From DASUPK01 sp963736685 (GTDB taxonomy: Bacteria > Actinomycetota > Thermoleophilia > Solirubrobacterales > 70-9): DNA of 64,000 nucleotides. The notes under the pieces were generated by a model that saw nothing but the letters and a program-made list of their open reading frames with translations, did not search any database and was not told the origin of the DNA. Of the stretch, positions 6,402 to 14,835 are shown piece after piece. Position 1 is the first letter of the stretch. Each line of letters opens with the position of its first letter. The DNA lies in contig CAVTPZ010000008.1 of NCBI GenBank assembly GCA_963736685.1, forward strand, positions 1 through 64,000, written 5' to 3'. A program made the translations under genes and the position numbers.

Positions 6402-9382
6402 CAGCGGTTCCTCCCATGCTTTCGCTTTTTGCGCCCGCCGGACTCCCGTGCCCGCCGGAGGGCGGCGGCGCTCGCCTCACTCAATTCGGGCCGCTCCTGT
6501 TCCGCCCCACCGTTCCCGCTTGGGGCGGGCTCTCCATCACCGGCGGGCCGCCCTTCATTGCCCGCCCCGTCACCACCGTCCGCGCCCACAGACGCAGGCG
6601 GCTCGCTCGACACCGCCGGCGGCCCGCTCGGCGCGGGTGGCGGGGCCACCGGCCCGGGCGGCTCCGCCACGACGCCGGGAACCTGGGACTGGATCGGCGC
6701 TGGAGCATCGGCCCGGCTCGGCGCGGGCGCTGCGGGAACGGGAGTCTCGGCGTGAACCGGTTCCTCGCCACCATCCACGCGCGCCACCACGTTCTCCTCG
6801 GGGAAGGCCGGCACCACCCCGCCCATCTGCTCCTCGATTCGCTCGCGGCGGCGCCGGTACGCGGGCTCGCGCTCCTTCCAGTGGGTGAGCACCGGCGACG
6901 CGATGAAGATCGACGAATAGGTACCGGAGGCGAGGCCGACCATCATCGCGAACGCGAAGTCCTTCAGGGTCGCGCCGCCGAAGATGAAGAGCACCGTCAC
7001 CAGGAAGACGCTGGACAGACCGGTGATCAGCGACCGGGTCAGAACCTCGCTCATCGAGCGGTTGACGATCTGAGAGAAAGTGGCACGCGGCAGCCGCGGC
7101 ACGTTTTCGCGTATTCGGTCGAACACGATGACCGTGTCGTAAAGCGAGTACCCGAGGATGGTCAGGAACGCGGCGACGGTGCCGCTGGTCACCTCCCTCC
7201 CCGTCAGCGAATACACGCCTCCCGTGATCAGGATGTCGTGGAACAGGGCGATGATCACCGGCACGGCGTACTTCGGCTCGAATCGGAACGCCACGTAGGC
7301 GCAGATCACAAGGAGCGAGAAGATGATCGCCTCGATCGCGCTGTTGGCCACCTGCTGGCCGAAGGTCGGGCCGACGGTGGTGGCGTTGAAGCCATTGGGG
7401 ACGATCCCGTACGCCGACTGCAGGGCCGGCTGAACCGTCTGGATCTCCTGTGGACTGGCCTTCGAATCGATCTCGAAGACGTTCGTGCCGAGCTCCTGGT
7501 TGCTCGCCTTGGTCACCTCGGCATCGCTGATGCCGGCGCTGTCGACGGTGGAGCGCACGTCGCCTACGGTCGCCTCCTTCGCCAGGCCGACCGTGATGCG
7601 ACTGCCGCCCTTGAAGTCGATGCCGAGATTGAGCTGCTTGGTGGCGAATGAGATCGCGCCGATCAAGAGGATGCAGCCCGAGAGCGAGAAGAAGTAGCGG
7701 CTGGCCCGGCTGAAGTCGAACCGCCAGTGGTGATAGTTCTCCCGCGCACCGAGTACCTTCGGCGAACGCAGGAAATGCGCGCGCCCAAAGAGGCCCAGGA
7801 ACGCCTGGGTGAACACCACTGCGGTGAACAGCGAGGCGATCGTGCCGACGCCGAGGACGAACGCGAAGCCCTTCACGTTCGAGGTGGCCAGCGCGAACAG
7901 GATGAACGCCGTGATCAGCGTGATCACGTTCGCGTCGACGATCGTCGCGATTCCCTTGCGGTAACCGGCCGAGATCGCACTCAGCATGGATTTGCCGCCC
8001 CTCGCCTCTTCCTTGATCCGCTCGAAGATGACGATGTTGGCGTCGGCCGCCACCCCGATAGTCAGGATCAACCCGGCTATCCCCGGCAGGGTCAGGGTGA
8101 TCGGGATCAGCTTGATCAGGGCGAAGAAGAGCACGCCGTAGATCGCCAGCCCGACGACGGCCACGAAGCCGAGGAACCGGTAGTAGATGAGCAGGAAGAG
8201 GCAGACGAGGATCAGGCCCACGATCCCCGCCTTCAGGCCCTGGTTCAGCGCCTGCTGGCCGAGGGTCGCGGAGACCGTGGAGCTCGAGATCTGCGTCAGG
8301 TTGACCGGCAGGGCGCCGATCTGCAGGATCTGTGCGAGGTCATTGGATTCCTGCTGGGTCAGCCCGTTGATCTCCGCGCCGGTCCGCCCGTCGATCCCGT
8401 TCGGGTTGTCCACGAAGTTGACGATCGGACGCGACTTGATCTGCTGATCCAGCACCACGGCGAAGTGGCCCGAGTACTGGTCGGCGGCGCTGGAGTTCCC
8501 GGCGATGCCGGGCGGGGCGTTCTGGAGGCCGCGCTGCGCGATCGCCTTGGTGATGTCGGAGAACTCCTGGCGACCGTTGCCGGAGAACGAGAAGGTGACG
8601 TCCGGCTGGTTGAACTGGTCGAAGTTCGCCTTCGGGTCGCTGATGTCCGTGCCGGACAGCCCCGGCCGGTCGCGGATCACGAACCACTGCGCCTCCGGGC
8701 TGTTCTTGTCGTCGGTCTGCGACTGACCCGGATCCGGTTCCTTCTGGACCACGAGGGTGCCCTGGGGAACCGAGAGGATCTGGCTGTTCGGCGGCTGCTT
8801 TTGGCCCTTCAGCTCTGAGAAGAGGTCCTTCTTGGAGTCCGCCGGACCGGCGATCCAGGCGTGGGTCTGCGAGTTGAAGAGGTAGTACTGCGGCCCCGTC
8901 GTGGTGCATTTGTTCTGGAAGCACTCGGGAGTTCGCGTGGAGGCGAGCTTGACCGCGTCGTAGAGGCGGCTGAATGAGGACTCGCCGTTGGGAACGTTCG
9001 TCTTCGCCGGGTTCGGGATGACGTTCGGCTCCCAGTCATAGAAGTACATCTGGGCCGTCTCGCCCACCTGCTTGCTCGCGTTCGCGGCGTTGCTCACGTC
9101 GGGGAGGCCGACGCGAATCGAGTCGGAGCCGATCCGGGAGATCTCCGGCTCGGACACGCCGAAGGCATCGGTCCGCTTCCGGATGATCTCGATCGACCGG
9201 TCGATGTCGGTCCCGTCGATCGTCGGGTTCTGCGGCGTGGGCCGCGCCTGGAAGATCAGCTCGGTCCCGCCCTTCAGGTCGAGCCCGAGGGTCGTGGTCT
9301 TGGTCGCGATGACGATTCCCGATCCGACGACCAGGAGCGCCACGAAGGCGAGGACGAAGATGTTGCGACGGCGGTTGCTCAC
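6401..9382 (-). CDS. secDF: SecD-SecF fusion protein translocase subunit
   Basis: Uses the proton gradient to finish export of proteins through SecYEG. The SecD half starts with one membrane helix followed by GLDLKGGTEL (residues 33-42), a large P1 ectodomain, and transmembrane helices with GVAADANIVIFERIKEE. The SecF half follows from about residue 555 with GIDFKGGSRI near residue 587 and VIFDRIRENVPRL. Fusion of the two is known in several phyla. About 150 C-terminal residues are an unusual proline/alanine/glycine-rich tail ending in a basic cluster (GRKKRKHGRNR). Downstream it overlaps the start of the small membrane protein. Confidence 0.96.
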   Translation of the reverse strand: MSNRRRNIFVLAFVALLVVGSGIVIATKTTTLGLDLKGGTELIFQARPTPQNPTIDGTDIDRSIEIIRKRTDAFGVSEPEISRIGSDSIRVGLPDVSNAANASKQVGETAQMYFYDWEPNVIPNPAKTNVPNGESSFSRLYDAVKLASTRTPECFQNKCTTTGPQYYLFNSQTHAWIAGPADSKKDLFSELKGQKQPPNSQILSVPQGTLVVQKEPDPGQSQTDDKNSPEAQWFVIRDRPGLSGTDISDPKANFDQFNQPDVTFSFSGNGRQEFSDITKAIAQRGLQNAPPGIAGNSSAADQYSGHFAVVLDQQIKSRPIVNFVDNPNGIDGRTGAEINGLTQQESNDLAQILQIGALPVNLTQISSSTVSATLGQQALNQGLKAGIVGLILVCLFLLIYYRFLGFVAVVGLAIYGVLFFALIKLIPITLTLPGIAGLILTIGVAADANIVIFERIKEEARGGKSMLSAISAGYRKGIATIVDANVITLITAFILFALATSNVKGFAFVLGVGTIASLFTAVVFTQAFLGLFGRAHFLRSPKVLGARENYHHWRFDFSRASRYFFSLSGCILLIGAISFATKQLNLGIDFKGGSRITVGLAKEATVGDVRSTVDSAGISDAEVTKASNQELGTNVFEIDSKASPQEIQTVQPALQSAYGIVPNGFNATTVGPTFGQQVANSAIEAIIFSLLVICAYVAFRFEPKYAVPVIIALFHDILITGGVYSLTGREVTSGTVAAFLTILGYSLYDTVIVFDRIRENVPRLPRATFSQIVNRSMSEVLTRSLITGLSSVFLVTVLFIFGGATLKDFAFAMMVGLASGTYSSIFIASPVLTHWKEREPAYRRRRERIEEQMGGVVPAFPEENVVARVDGGEEPVHAETPVPAAPAPSRADAPAPIQSQVPGVVAEPPGPVAPPPAPSGPPAVSSEPPASVGADGGDGAGNEGRPAGDGEPAPSGNGGAEQERPELSEASAAALRRARESGGRKKRKHGRNR

Positions 9383-9454
9383 GGTGTCAGGGGCACGCTA
9401 GCGGCAGAGCTTGCTGAAGCGTAAACGCGATACGTCGCCGTTCGGAGCGGGGAT

Positions 9455-9940
9455 CTACTCGGGCGTCAGCACGAGCAGCAGCCCGCCGTCGTCGTCGTAC
9501 GCCGGGAACAGGTCGGCTGTCGCCTCGGTCGGCAGATCGCCCTCGGCGTTCACGGCCACCTTCTTGCCCAGCGACCGCACCCCCCACTCGAGCGTCGTCT
9601 CGATCGGATCGGTCTCACCGTTGGCGTCGGTGTCGGCGGTCACCCCGCCGTCGCCCTTGTCGATCCACTGCAGGCCGAGGACCTCCCTCACCGGACGGCC
9701 GATCACCTGCTCGTCCTTCAGGCCGGTGAGCTCGAAGGCACCCTTGCCCAGATCGAGCACACGAGCCTGCTGGTCGAGCGTGAAGAAGGCAGCGCCCGGC
9801 GCCGGCATGTAGTCATCCAGCAGCTCGAAGAGAAAGCCGAACCCGCACTTCGAGCAGCCCTTGGGCCGCGTCGAGAAACCGGCGGTGCGCTCCCCGCTCA
9901 GCTCCCTGTTCCCACAATTCGGACAGATGAAGTACGGCAT
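9455..9940 (-). CDS. Zinc-ribbon and PAS-like domain protein
   Basis: The 161-aa protein starts with a four-cysteine zinc ribbon (C6, C9, C29, C32: CPNC and CSKC). A PAS-like domain follows at about residues 40-105, with the typical segment FELTGLKDEQVIGRPVREVLGLQ. The C-terminus is acidic and ends in a beta-rich stretch (LLLVLTPE). There is no output domain, so it probably acts through a partner. It lies between ruvB and secDF on the same strand. What it senses is not visible from sequence. Confidence 0.75.
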   Translation of the reverse strand: MPYFICPNCGNRELSGERTAGFSTRPKGCSKCGFGFLFELLDDYMPAPGAAFFTLDQQARVLDLGKGAFELTGLKDEQVIGRPVREVLGLQWIDKGDGGVTADTDANGETDPIETTLEWGVRSLGKKVAVNAEGDLPTEATADLFPAYDDDGGLLLVLTPE

Positions 9941-9992
9941 TCCTGTGCCAAGGCTAGCCGACGCCCAGGCCCGGCCGACCCGCTGGCGAGGC

Positions 9993-11063
9993 CTAGAACA
10001 GGCTCGCCATGCCGTCCGGAACGGGCAGACCGAGATGCTCGTAGGCCCTCTCGGTCAACACCCGTCCCCTGGGCGTGCGCTTCACCAATCCCTGCTGGAG
10101 GAGGTAGGGCTCGAAGACGTCCTCGACCGTGTCGGCCTCCTCCCCGATCGCGACGGCGAGCGTCGAGAGGCCGACCGGCCCGCCGCCGAACTTCGAGGCC
10201 ATCAGGTCGAGCAGCTGACGGTCGTGGCGGTCGAGCCCGGCGCGGTCGACTTCGAGCATCTCGAGTGCTTCCGATGCGATCTCGGCGTCGATGCCGCCCC
10301 GTTCCTTGACCTCCGCAAAGTCGCGCACCCGCCGCAGCAGGCGGTTGGCCACGCGCGGCGTGCCCCGCGCCCGGCTCGCGATCTCCTCGGCCCCCTCCTC
10401 GGTCACCTCGATGCCGAGAATCCCGGCGGAGCGAAGCACGATCTGTCGCAGGTCGGCCGCGTCGTAGTGCTCGAGGCGGTGGCAGACGCCGAAGCGGTCG
10501 CGCAGCGGTGTGGTCAGCAGCCCGGTCCGCGTGGTCGCCCCGATCAACGTGAACGGCGGCAGGTCGAGGGTGACCGTCCGTGCGCCGGCACCCTGGCCGA
10601 GGACGACCGGCAGGCGCCGGTCCTCCATCGCCGGATAGAGCGTCTCCTCGACAGCGCGGCCAAGCCGGTGGATCTCGTCGATGAAGAAGACGCTCCCCGG
10701 CTCCAGCGACGTGAGGAAGGCGGCGATGTCCGCCTTTCGCTCCAGCGCAGGCCCGGCGGTCTGCACCATCGGCACGTTGAGCTCGGCGGTGATGATGTGC
10801 GCGAGGGAGGTCTTGCCGAGGCCGGGAGGGCCGGCGAGCAGGACGTGGTCGAGGGCCTCCTCGCGGCGACGTGCAGCCTCGATGAAGATCCCGAGCTGCT
10901 CGGTGACCTGGACCTGATTGACGAAGTCCTCGAGCTTCGGCGGGCGCAGGGAGCGGTCGAAGTCGTCGTCCTGACCGACCGCCCGGGCGTCGTGGATGAC
11001 GACCTCCGCATCGTCGTCCTCGATTCCGGGCGTGCGGATTCCCTTGCCGGGCTCGACGGTCAT
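9993..11063 (-). CDS. ruvB: Holliday junction branch migration ATPase RuvB
   Basis: Hexameric AAA+ motor that drives branch migration with RuvA. The Walker A motif GPPGLGKT is at residues 78-85, Walker B is FFIDEIHRL, sensor 1 lies in IGATTRTGLL, and the C-terminal winged helix contains the conserved RTPRGRVLTERAYEHLG. At 356 aa it is normal in size. The ATG overlaps the ruvA stop by four bases (ATGA at 11060-11063), as expected for a ruvCAB operon. The 20-residue acidic N-terminal lead is longer than in many homologues. Confidence 0.98.
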   Translation of the reverse strand: MTVEPGKGIRTPGIEDDDAEVVIHDARAVGQDDDFDRSLRPPKLEDFVNQVQVTEQLGIFIEAARRREEALDHVLLAGPPGLGKTSLAHIITAELNVPMVQTAGPALERKADIAAFLTSLEPGSVFFIDEIHRLGRAVEETLYPAMEDRRLPVVLGQGAGARTVTLDLPPFTLIGATTRTGLLTTPLRDRFGVCHRLEHYDAADLRQIVLRSAGILGIEVTEEGAEEIASRARGTPRVANRLLRRVRDFAEVKERGGIDAEIASEALEMLEVDRAGLDRHDRQLLDLMASKFGGGPVGLSTLAVAIGEEADTVEDVFEPYLLQQGLVKRTPRGRVLTERAYEHLGLPVPDGMASLF

Positions 11064-11659
11064 GCGGCCTTTGCCCCTGCCGCACTGCGGAGCGCGGCTT
11101 GGACGATCTCCTCGGGGCTCTCGCCCTTGGCCTTGGCCAACAGCTTCTCGGCCTCGGGCGGCGTGTAGCCCAGGTTGAGCAGGCCCTCGCGCGCCAGTGA
11201 CCGCGGATCCTCATCGCCCGCGGCGAGCGCGGCGCCGTCGGTGTCCCCCTCGATCTCTCCGGCGACCTTCTCCCGCAACTCCACGATGATCCGCTCGGCC
11301 GTCCGCTTGCCGACACCCGGGACTGCCTGGAACCGCTTCGCGTCACCCGTGGCGATCGCGCGGAGCAACTCCCGGACGGTCCCTCCCGACAGCACGGCCA
11401 TCGCCACCTTCGGCCCGACTCCTCCGACCGAGATCAGATGGAGGAAGAGATCGCGCTCCTCCTCGCTCGCGAAGCCGTAGAGGCTGAGCGAATCCTCCCG
11501 CGCGACGAGGTGAGCGTGCAGCGCGGCGTGCTTCCCTCGCGCGGGCACCGCCTTGAGCGTCTCGGAGGAGACGGCGAGGCGGTAGCCGACGCCGCTCGCG
11601 TCGATGACGACGTAGTCGGGACGGCGCACCAGAACCTCTCCGCTGACGGAGGCAATCAT
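11060..11659 (-). CDS. ruvA: Holliday junction branch migration protein RuvA
   Basis: Binds four-way junctions and loads RuvB. The N-terminal OB domain begins MIASVSGEVL, and the two helix-hairpin-helix elements are visible as LISVGGVGPKVAMAVLS and FQAVPGVGKRTAERIIVEL. An acidic linker of about 20 residues leads to the RuvB-binding domain III (LLNLGYTPPEAEKLLAKA). The length of 199 aa is typical. It sits between ruvC (33 bases upstream) and ruvB (four-base overlap). Confidence 0.98.
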   Translation of the reverse strand: MIASVSGEVLVRRPDYVVIDASGVGYRLAVSSETLKAVPARGKHAALHAHLVAREDSLSLYGFASEEERDLFLHLISVGGVGPKVAMAVLSGGTVRELLRAIATGDAKRFQAVPGVGKRTAERIIVELREKVAGEIEGDTDGAALAAGDEDPRSLAREGLLNLGYTPPEAEKLLAKAKGESPEEIVQAALRSAAGAKAA

Positions 11660-11692
11660 TCCCCCTGATTCTGCGGACCCGACCGGATGCCT

Positions 11693-12244
11693 TCAGCCCG
11701 CAAGCCGATGGCGGCCGGTGAGCGTGGGTGTGGTACCCACGCGCGGGCGGCCGAGCTGTGAGACGGCGTTGCGTGCCCCGACCGTCCCGGCATGGCAGAT
11801 CGCCACTGCGAAGGCATCCGCGGCGTGATCGGGCGAGGGCGGCTCGGGAAGCCCGAGCAGGCTCGCCACCATCTTCTGCACCTGACCCTTGTCGGCCGAG
11901 CCGGACCCGCAGACGGCCTTCTTGACCGCCTGAGGCGTGTAGTCGAAGCAGGGCAGGTCGTGCTTGGCGGCCGCCAGCATCGCCACGCCGCGGGCCTCAC
12001 CGACGCTCAGGGCAGACGCCGCGTTCTTGCCGAAGAAGAGGTCCTCGAGCGCCATCGCCTTGGGCTCATGCCAGCGGATCAGCTCGCCGAGCGACTCGTG
12101 CAGCCGGCCGAGGCGCTGCTCCACCGGCAACTGGGAGCCCGTCTCGATCACGCCCCCGTCGAGCGCGACCATCCGCTCACCGGACGTGCGGACCACGCCG
12201 AATCCGGTGTTGGCGGTACCCGGATCGATACCGATGACGATCAC
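11693..12244 (-). CDS. ruvC: Holliday junction resolvase RuvC
   Basis: Endonuclease that cuts Holliday junctions symmetrically. The RNase H-like active site is complete: D7 in IGIDPGTANTGFG, E67 in ALEDLFFGKN, and the terminal acidic pair in PDHAADAFAVA. At 183 aa it is standard. It is the first gene of ruvCAB and faces a divergently transcribed secreted-protein gene, so the interval 12245-12271 should hold the operon promoter or lie close to it. Confidence 0.97.
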   Translation of the reverse strand: MIVIGIDPGTANTGFGVVRTSGERMVALDGGVIETGSQLPVEQRLGRLHESLGELIRWHEPKAMALEDLFFGKNAASALSVGEARGVAMLAAAKHDLPCFDYTPQAVKKAVCGSGSADKGQVQKMVASLLGLPEPPSPDHAADAFAVAICHAGTVGARNAVSQLGRPRVGTTPTLTGRHRLAG

Positions 12245-12271
12245 GCTCTTTCATTCTCACTCGCCCCCCGG

Positions 12272-13288
12272 ATGCCTTCCCCTGCAATCGGTACGATCGC
12301 CGCCGTGGGAAGCGGGGAGAAGTGGCTTCTTGGCAGGCGCCTGACTCTGATCAGCACCGCCGCGCTCGCGGCGCTGCTGGCCTTCGGGTCGATGTCGCCC
12401 GCGGTCGCCAAGAAAAAGAAGAAGAAGCCGCCCGCTGTGACCGTCCCAGCATCGGTCGGCTTCGCGTCGGCGACGACGCAGGCCGCCACCGCCAACTGCA
12501 CCGGCAAGACGCACATCTCCGGAGGCGGGTACTCGGTGGCGCCCGACTTCGTCCCCACAGGGGGTGTCAGCGGTTCGGGCCTGCGCTCGACGACCGGCAC
12601 CAGCAACGCGGTGGGAAGCTCCGGATGGGCGACGTCGAGCAGCGCCTGGGCAACGCCTCCCGCTGCCGGACAGCTCGCTTCGTACGCCCGCTGCGAGAGC
12701 AACAGCCTCGGGTCCCTTGCGGTCACCCTGAGCGGCTCCGCGACCGTAGCCCCCGGGGATCTCAACACCGCCATCCTCAATTGCCCCTCGGGTACGCACG
12801 TCCTCTCCGGCGGCTACTCGGGACCGGGCAACGGCAGCCCGACGTTCAACCTGCAGAGCAAGCGCTTCTTCATGCTGCAGTCCCAGCGAACCTCGGCGGG
12901 ACAGTGGACCGTGACCGTAGGCAACAACCCGAACTCCCCCGCACCGGCGACCATCATCTTCTCGGCTCTCTGCGAGAAGAACCAGAAGGGCCTCTCGGTG
13001 AGCGAGGCCTCCGCGAGCGCCCCGATCGCCAACGCTGCCAGGGCGAGCGCTGACGCCACCTGCACGGGTAAGACGCACGTCGTCTCGGGCGGGTACCTGC
13101 TCTCGCCGATCCCGACCGGTTCCGGGTCCATTCCAACCGCCGAGATCGACGAGTTCCAGCCGACGAGCAACAAGACCTGGCACCTCGGGCTTCACGAGCT
13201 CGAGCCGTTCAGCACCGCGCCGGGGAGCACCGTGCAGACCTTCGCCTACTGCAAGAAGGACACGGTCAAGAAGAAAAAGAAGAAGTAG
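12272..13288 (+). CDS. Secreted protein with three Cys-Gly-rich repeats and lysine-rich ends
   Basis: A signal peptide (LTLISTAALAALLAFGSMSPAVA) is followed directly by a run of lysines and ends in another lysine run (KKDTVKKKKKK). The mature protein contains three homologous units of roughly 100 residues, each starting with a CTGKTHISGGGY-like segment (CTGKTHISGGGYSV, CPSGTHVLSGGYSG, CTGKTHVVSGGYLL) and containing a second cysteine, probably for a disulfide. The family is not one I can name. The ATG at 12272 is used; a GTG at 12305 would give a more typical 35-residue signal peptide. It is convergent with yebC. Confidence 0.75.
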   Translation: MPSPAIGTIAAVGSGEKWLLGRRLTLISTAALAALLAFGSMSPAVAKKKKKKPPAVTVPASVGFASATTQAATANCTGKTHISGGGYSVAPDFVPTGGVSGSGLRSTTGTSNAVGSSGWATSSSAWATPPAAGQLASYARCESNSLGSLAVTLSGSATVAPGDLNTAILNCPSGTHVLSGGYSGPGNGSPTFNLQSKRFFMLQSQRTSAGQWTVTVGNNPNSPAPATIIFSALCEKNQKGLSVSEASASAPIANAARASADATCTGKTHVVSGGYLLSPIPTGSGSIPTAEIDEFQPTSNKTWHLGLHELEPFSTAPGSTVQTFAYCKKDTVKKKKKK

Positions 13289-13290
13289 CC

Positions 13291-13305
13291 CCGCCTACGA
13301 GGCGG
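13291..13305. terminator. Short hairpin between convergent genes
   Basis: CCGCCT and AGGCGG pair around ACG, starting two bases after the secreted-protein stop codon and covering the yebC stop codon. The stem is only six base pairs and has no T-tract on either side, so a terminator role is tentative. Confidence 0.3.
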
Positions 13306-14050
13306 CGGCTGCCTTCTCCAGGATCTCCTCCGGCACGTCGAAGTTCGCGTGCACCGAGTCGACGTCGTCGTGGTCCTCGAGCGCGTCCATCAGGCGGAGC
13401 AGCGCGGGGGCGTCGGACTCCCCCACCTCGACCGTGGTCTTGGGCTCCATGGATAGCTCGGCTGACTGAACCTCGACTCCGGCGGATTCCAGCGCAGAGC
13501 GGACCGCGGCGAGGTCCGTGGCCGCCGTGGTGACCTTGAGCAGGTCCCCGTCCTCGGTGACGTCCTCCGCTCCGGCGTCGATTGCCGGCATCAGGTCATC
13601 CTCGCCGTAGCGCTCGCCGTCCACCAGGATCACGCCGCGGTTCTCGAACTGCCAGGCGACCGAGCCCGGCTCGCCGAGGCTTCCGCCGTTCCGCTCGAAT
13701 GCATGCCGGATCTCCGAGCCCGTCCGGTTGCGATTGTCCGTCAGGGTCTCGACCAGAATCGCCGCGCCACCCGGGCCGTAGCCCTCGTACGAGACGCTCT
13801 CGATCGCTGCCGCGTCGGCACCCTCGCCGGTGCCGCGGTCGATCGCCCGCTGGATGTTGTCCTTCGGCATCGAGGCATCTCTGGCCTTCTGAACCGCGAG
13901 GCCGAGTGCCGGGTTCGCATCGACAGTACCGCCGCCGTCGCGAGCGGCGACGGTGATCGCACGCGCCAGCTTCGTGAAGAGCTTGCCGCGCTTGGCGTCG
14001 GCGGCGCCCTTCTTGTGCTTGATCGACGACCACTTCGAATGACCGGACAT
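13295..14050 (-). CDS. yebC: YebC/PmpR family regulatory protein (TACO1-like)
   Basis: Recognised by the N-terminal signature MSGHSKWSSIKHKKGAADAK and the segments NPALGLAVQKARDASMPKDN and YEGYGPGGAAILVETLTDN. At 251 aa it has the usual length and three-domain form. Family members bind DNA in some species and, as TACO1-type factors, help ribosomes through difficult sequences in others; the sequence does not decide between these. Location next to ruvCAB is the classical arrangement in many bacteria. Confidence 0.96.
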   Translation of the reverse strand: MSGHSKWSSIKHKKGAADAKRGKLFTKLARAITVAARDGGGTVDANPALGLAVQKARDASMPKDNIQRAIDRGTGEGADAAAIESVSYEGYGPGGAAILVETLTDNRNRTGSEIRHAFERNGGSLGEPGSVAWQFENRGVILVDGERYGEDDLMPAIDAGAEDVTEDGDLLKVTTAATDLAAVRSALESAGVEVQSAELSMEPKTTVEVGESDAPALLRLMDALEDHDDVDSVHANFDVPEEILEKAAAAS

Positions 14051-14129
14051 CAGGTCGATTCTAGGAGGCCTCGGAAAGCGGACGAGGCGCCACCCGGCGC
14101 CCCGCCAACTCCCCGTCCGATCAGCGCGT

Positions 14130-14744
14130 CTACTTCGGGTTGGTCGCAGTGACCGTCAACCGGTAGCAGTCGAGGGTTCCGGTCCCGTGCATGTTGTTGT
14201 CGTCCATCACCAGCAGCGACCAGGTCGCGTTGGTTGCCTTTTTGTTGCCCAGCCCGCTGACCAGGCCGAGGCTCTCCTGGGGCGCGAAGGAACCGACGAA
14301 CGGCGCCTGCAGACCAGGTGTCGCGATCGAGGTCGGGGTCTGGCTATCGAACGTGGTCAGGCCACCGGAGCAGCCGGCGAACCCGTTGCCGTAGTTGTTG
14401 CCGTTGCCACCGACGTCGTGGGAGAGATTGATGACTCCCCGCGGCGTGGCCAGGTAGATCTCGAGATCACTCGCGAACGGGTGCGTGATGCGCACGCCCA
14501 CGTTGACGTCCTTGATCTTGCCCCTCGGATTGAGACCCTTGACCGCGAGCGCATCCCGAGTGAGCTGCACCGCGGCTCCCCCGCCATCCGGGATGTTGAG
14601 CGGTACCCCGCCCTGGGGCGCTCCGACCCCAACCTGGTACGTCTTGGTGACGACCTTCTTTCTTGCCTGCGCGGCCGGCGCCGCCAGAACGAGACCCAGG
14701 GCCAGCGCCGTGACGGCGACCAGTCCCAGCTTGCGTCCGAACAT
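14130..14744 (-). CDS. Secreted P/Homo B-domain-like protein
   Basis: A 204-aa protein with a clear signal peptide (FGRKLGLVAVTALALGLVLAAPAAQA) and a basic mature N-terminus (RKKVVTK). The rest matches the proprotein-convertase P domain pattern: IPDGGGAAVQLTRDALAV, VGVRITHPFASDLEIYLATP, VINLSHDVGGNGNNYG, and a closing ATWSLLVMDDNNMHGTGTLD. Such domains normally accompany subtilisin-type proteases, but here the domain stands alone. The ATG at 14744 has a strong AGGAGGG binding site. The open frame extends well upstream without meaning. Confidence 0.75.
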   Translation of the reverse strand: MFGRKLGLVAVTALALGLVLAAPAAQARKKVVTKTYQVGVGAPQGGVPLNIPDGGGAAVQLTRDALAVKGLNPRGKIKDVNVGVRITHPFASDLEIYLATPRGVINLSHDVGGNGNNYGNGFAGCSGGLTTFDSQTPTSIATPGLQAPFVGSFAPQESLGLVSGLGNKKATNATWSLLVMDDNNMHGTGTLDCYRLTVTATNPK

Positions 14745-14835
14745 GGTGTCCCTCCTGTAATGAGGGCCCGATCTCCCCAGCCGAGCGCCTGCGTTGTGGT
14801 CCCCTAAACCCGGTAGGTGGGCAGGGGTTGCGGGC

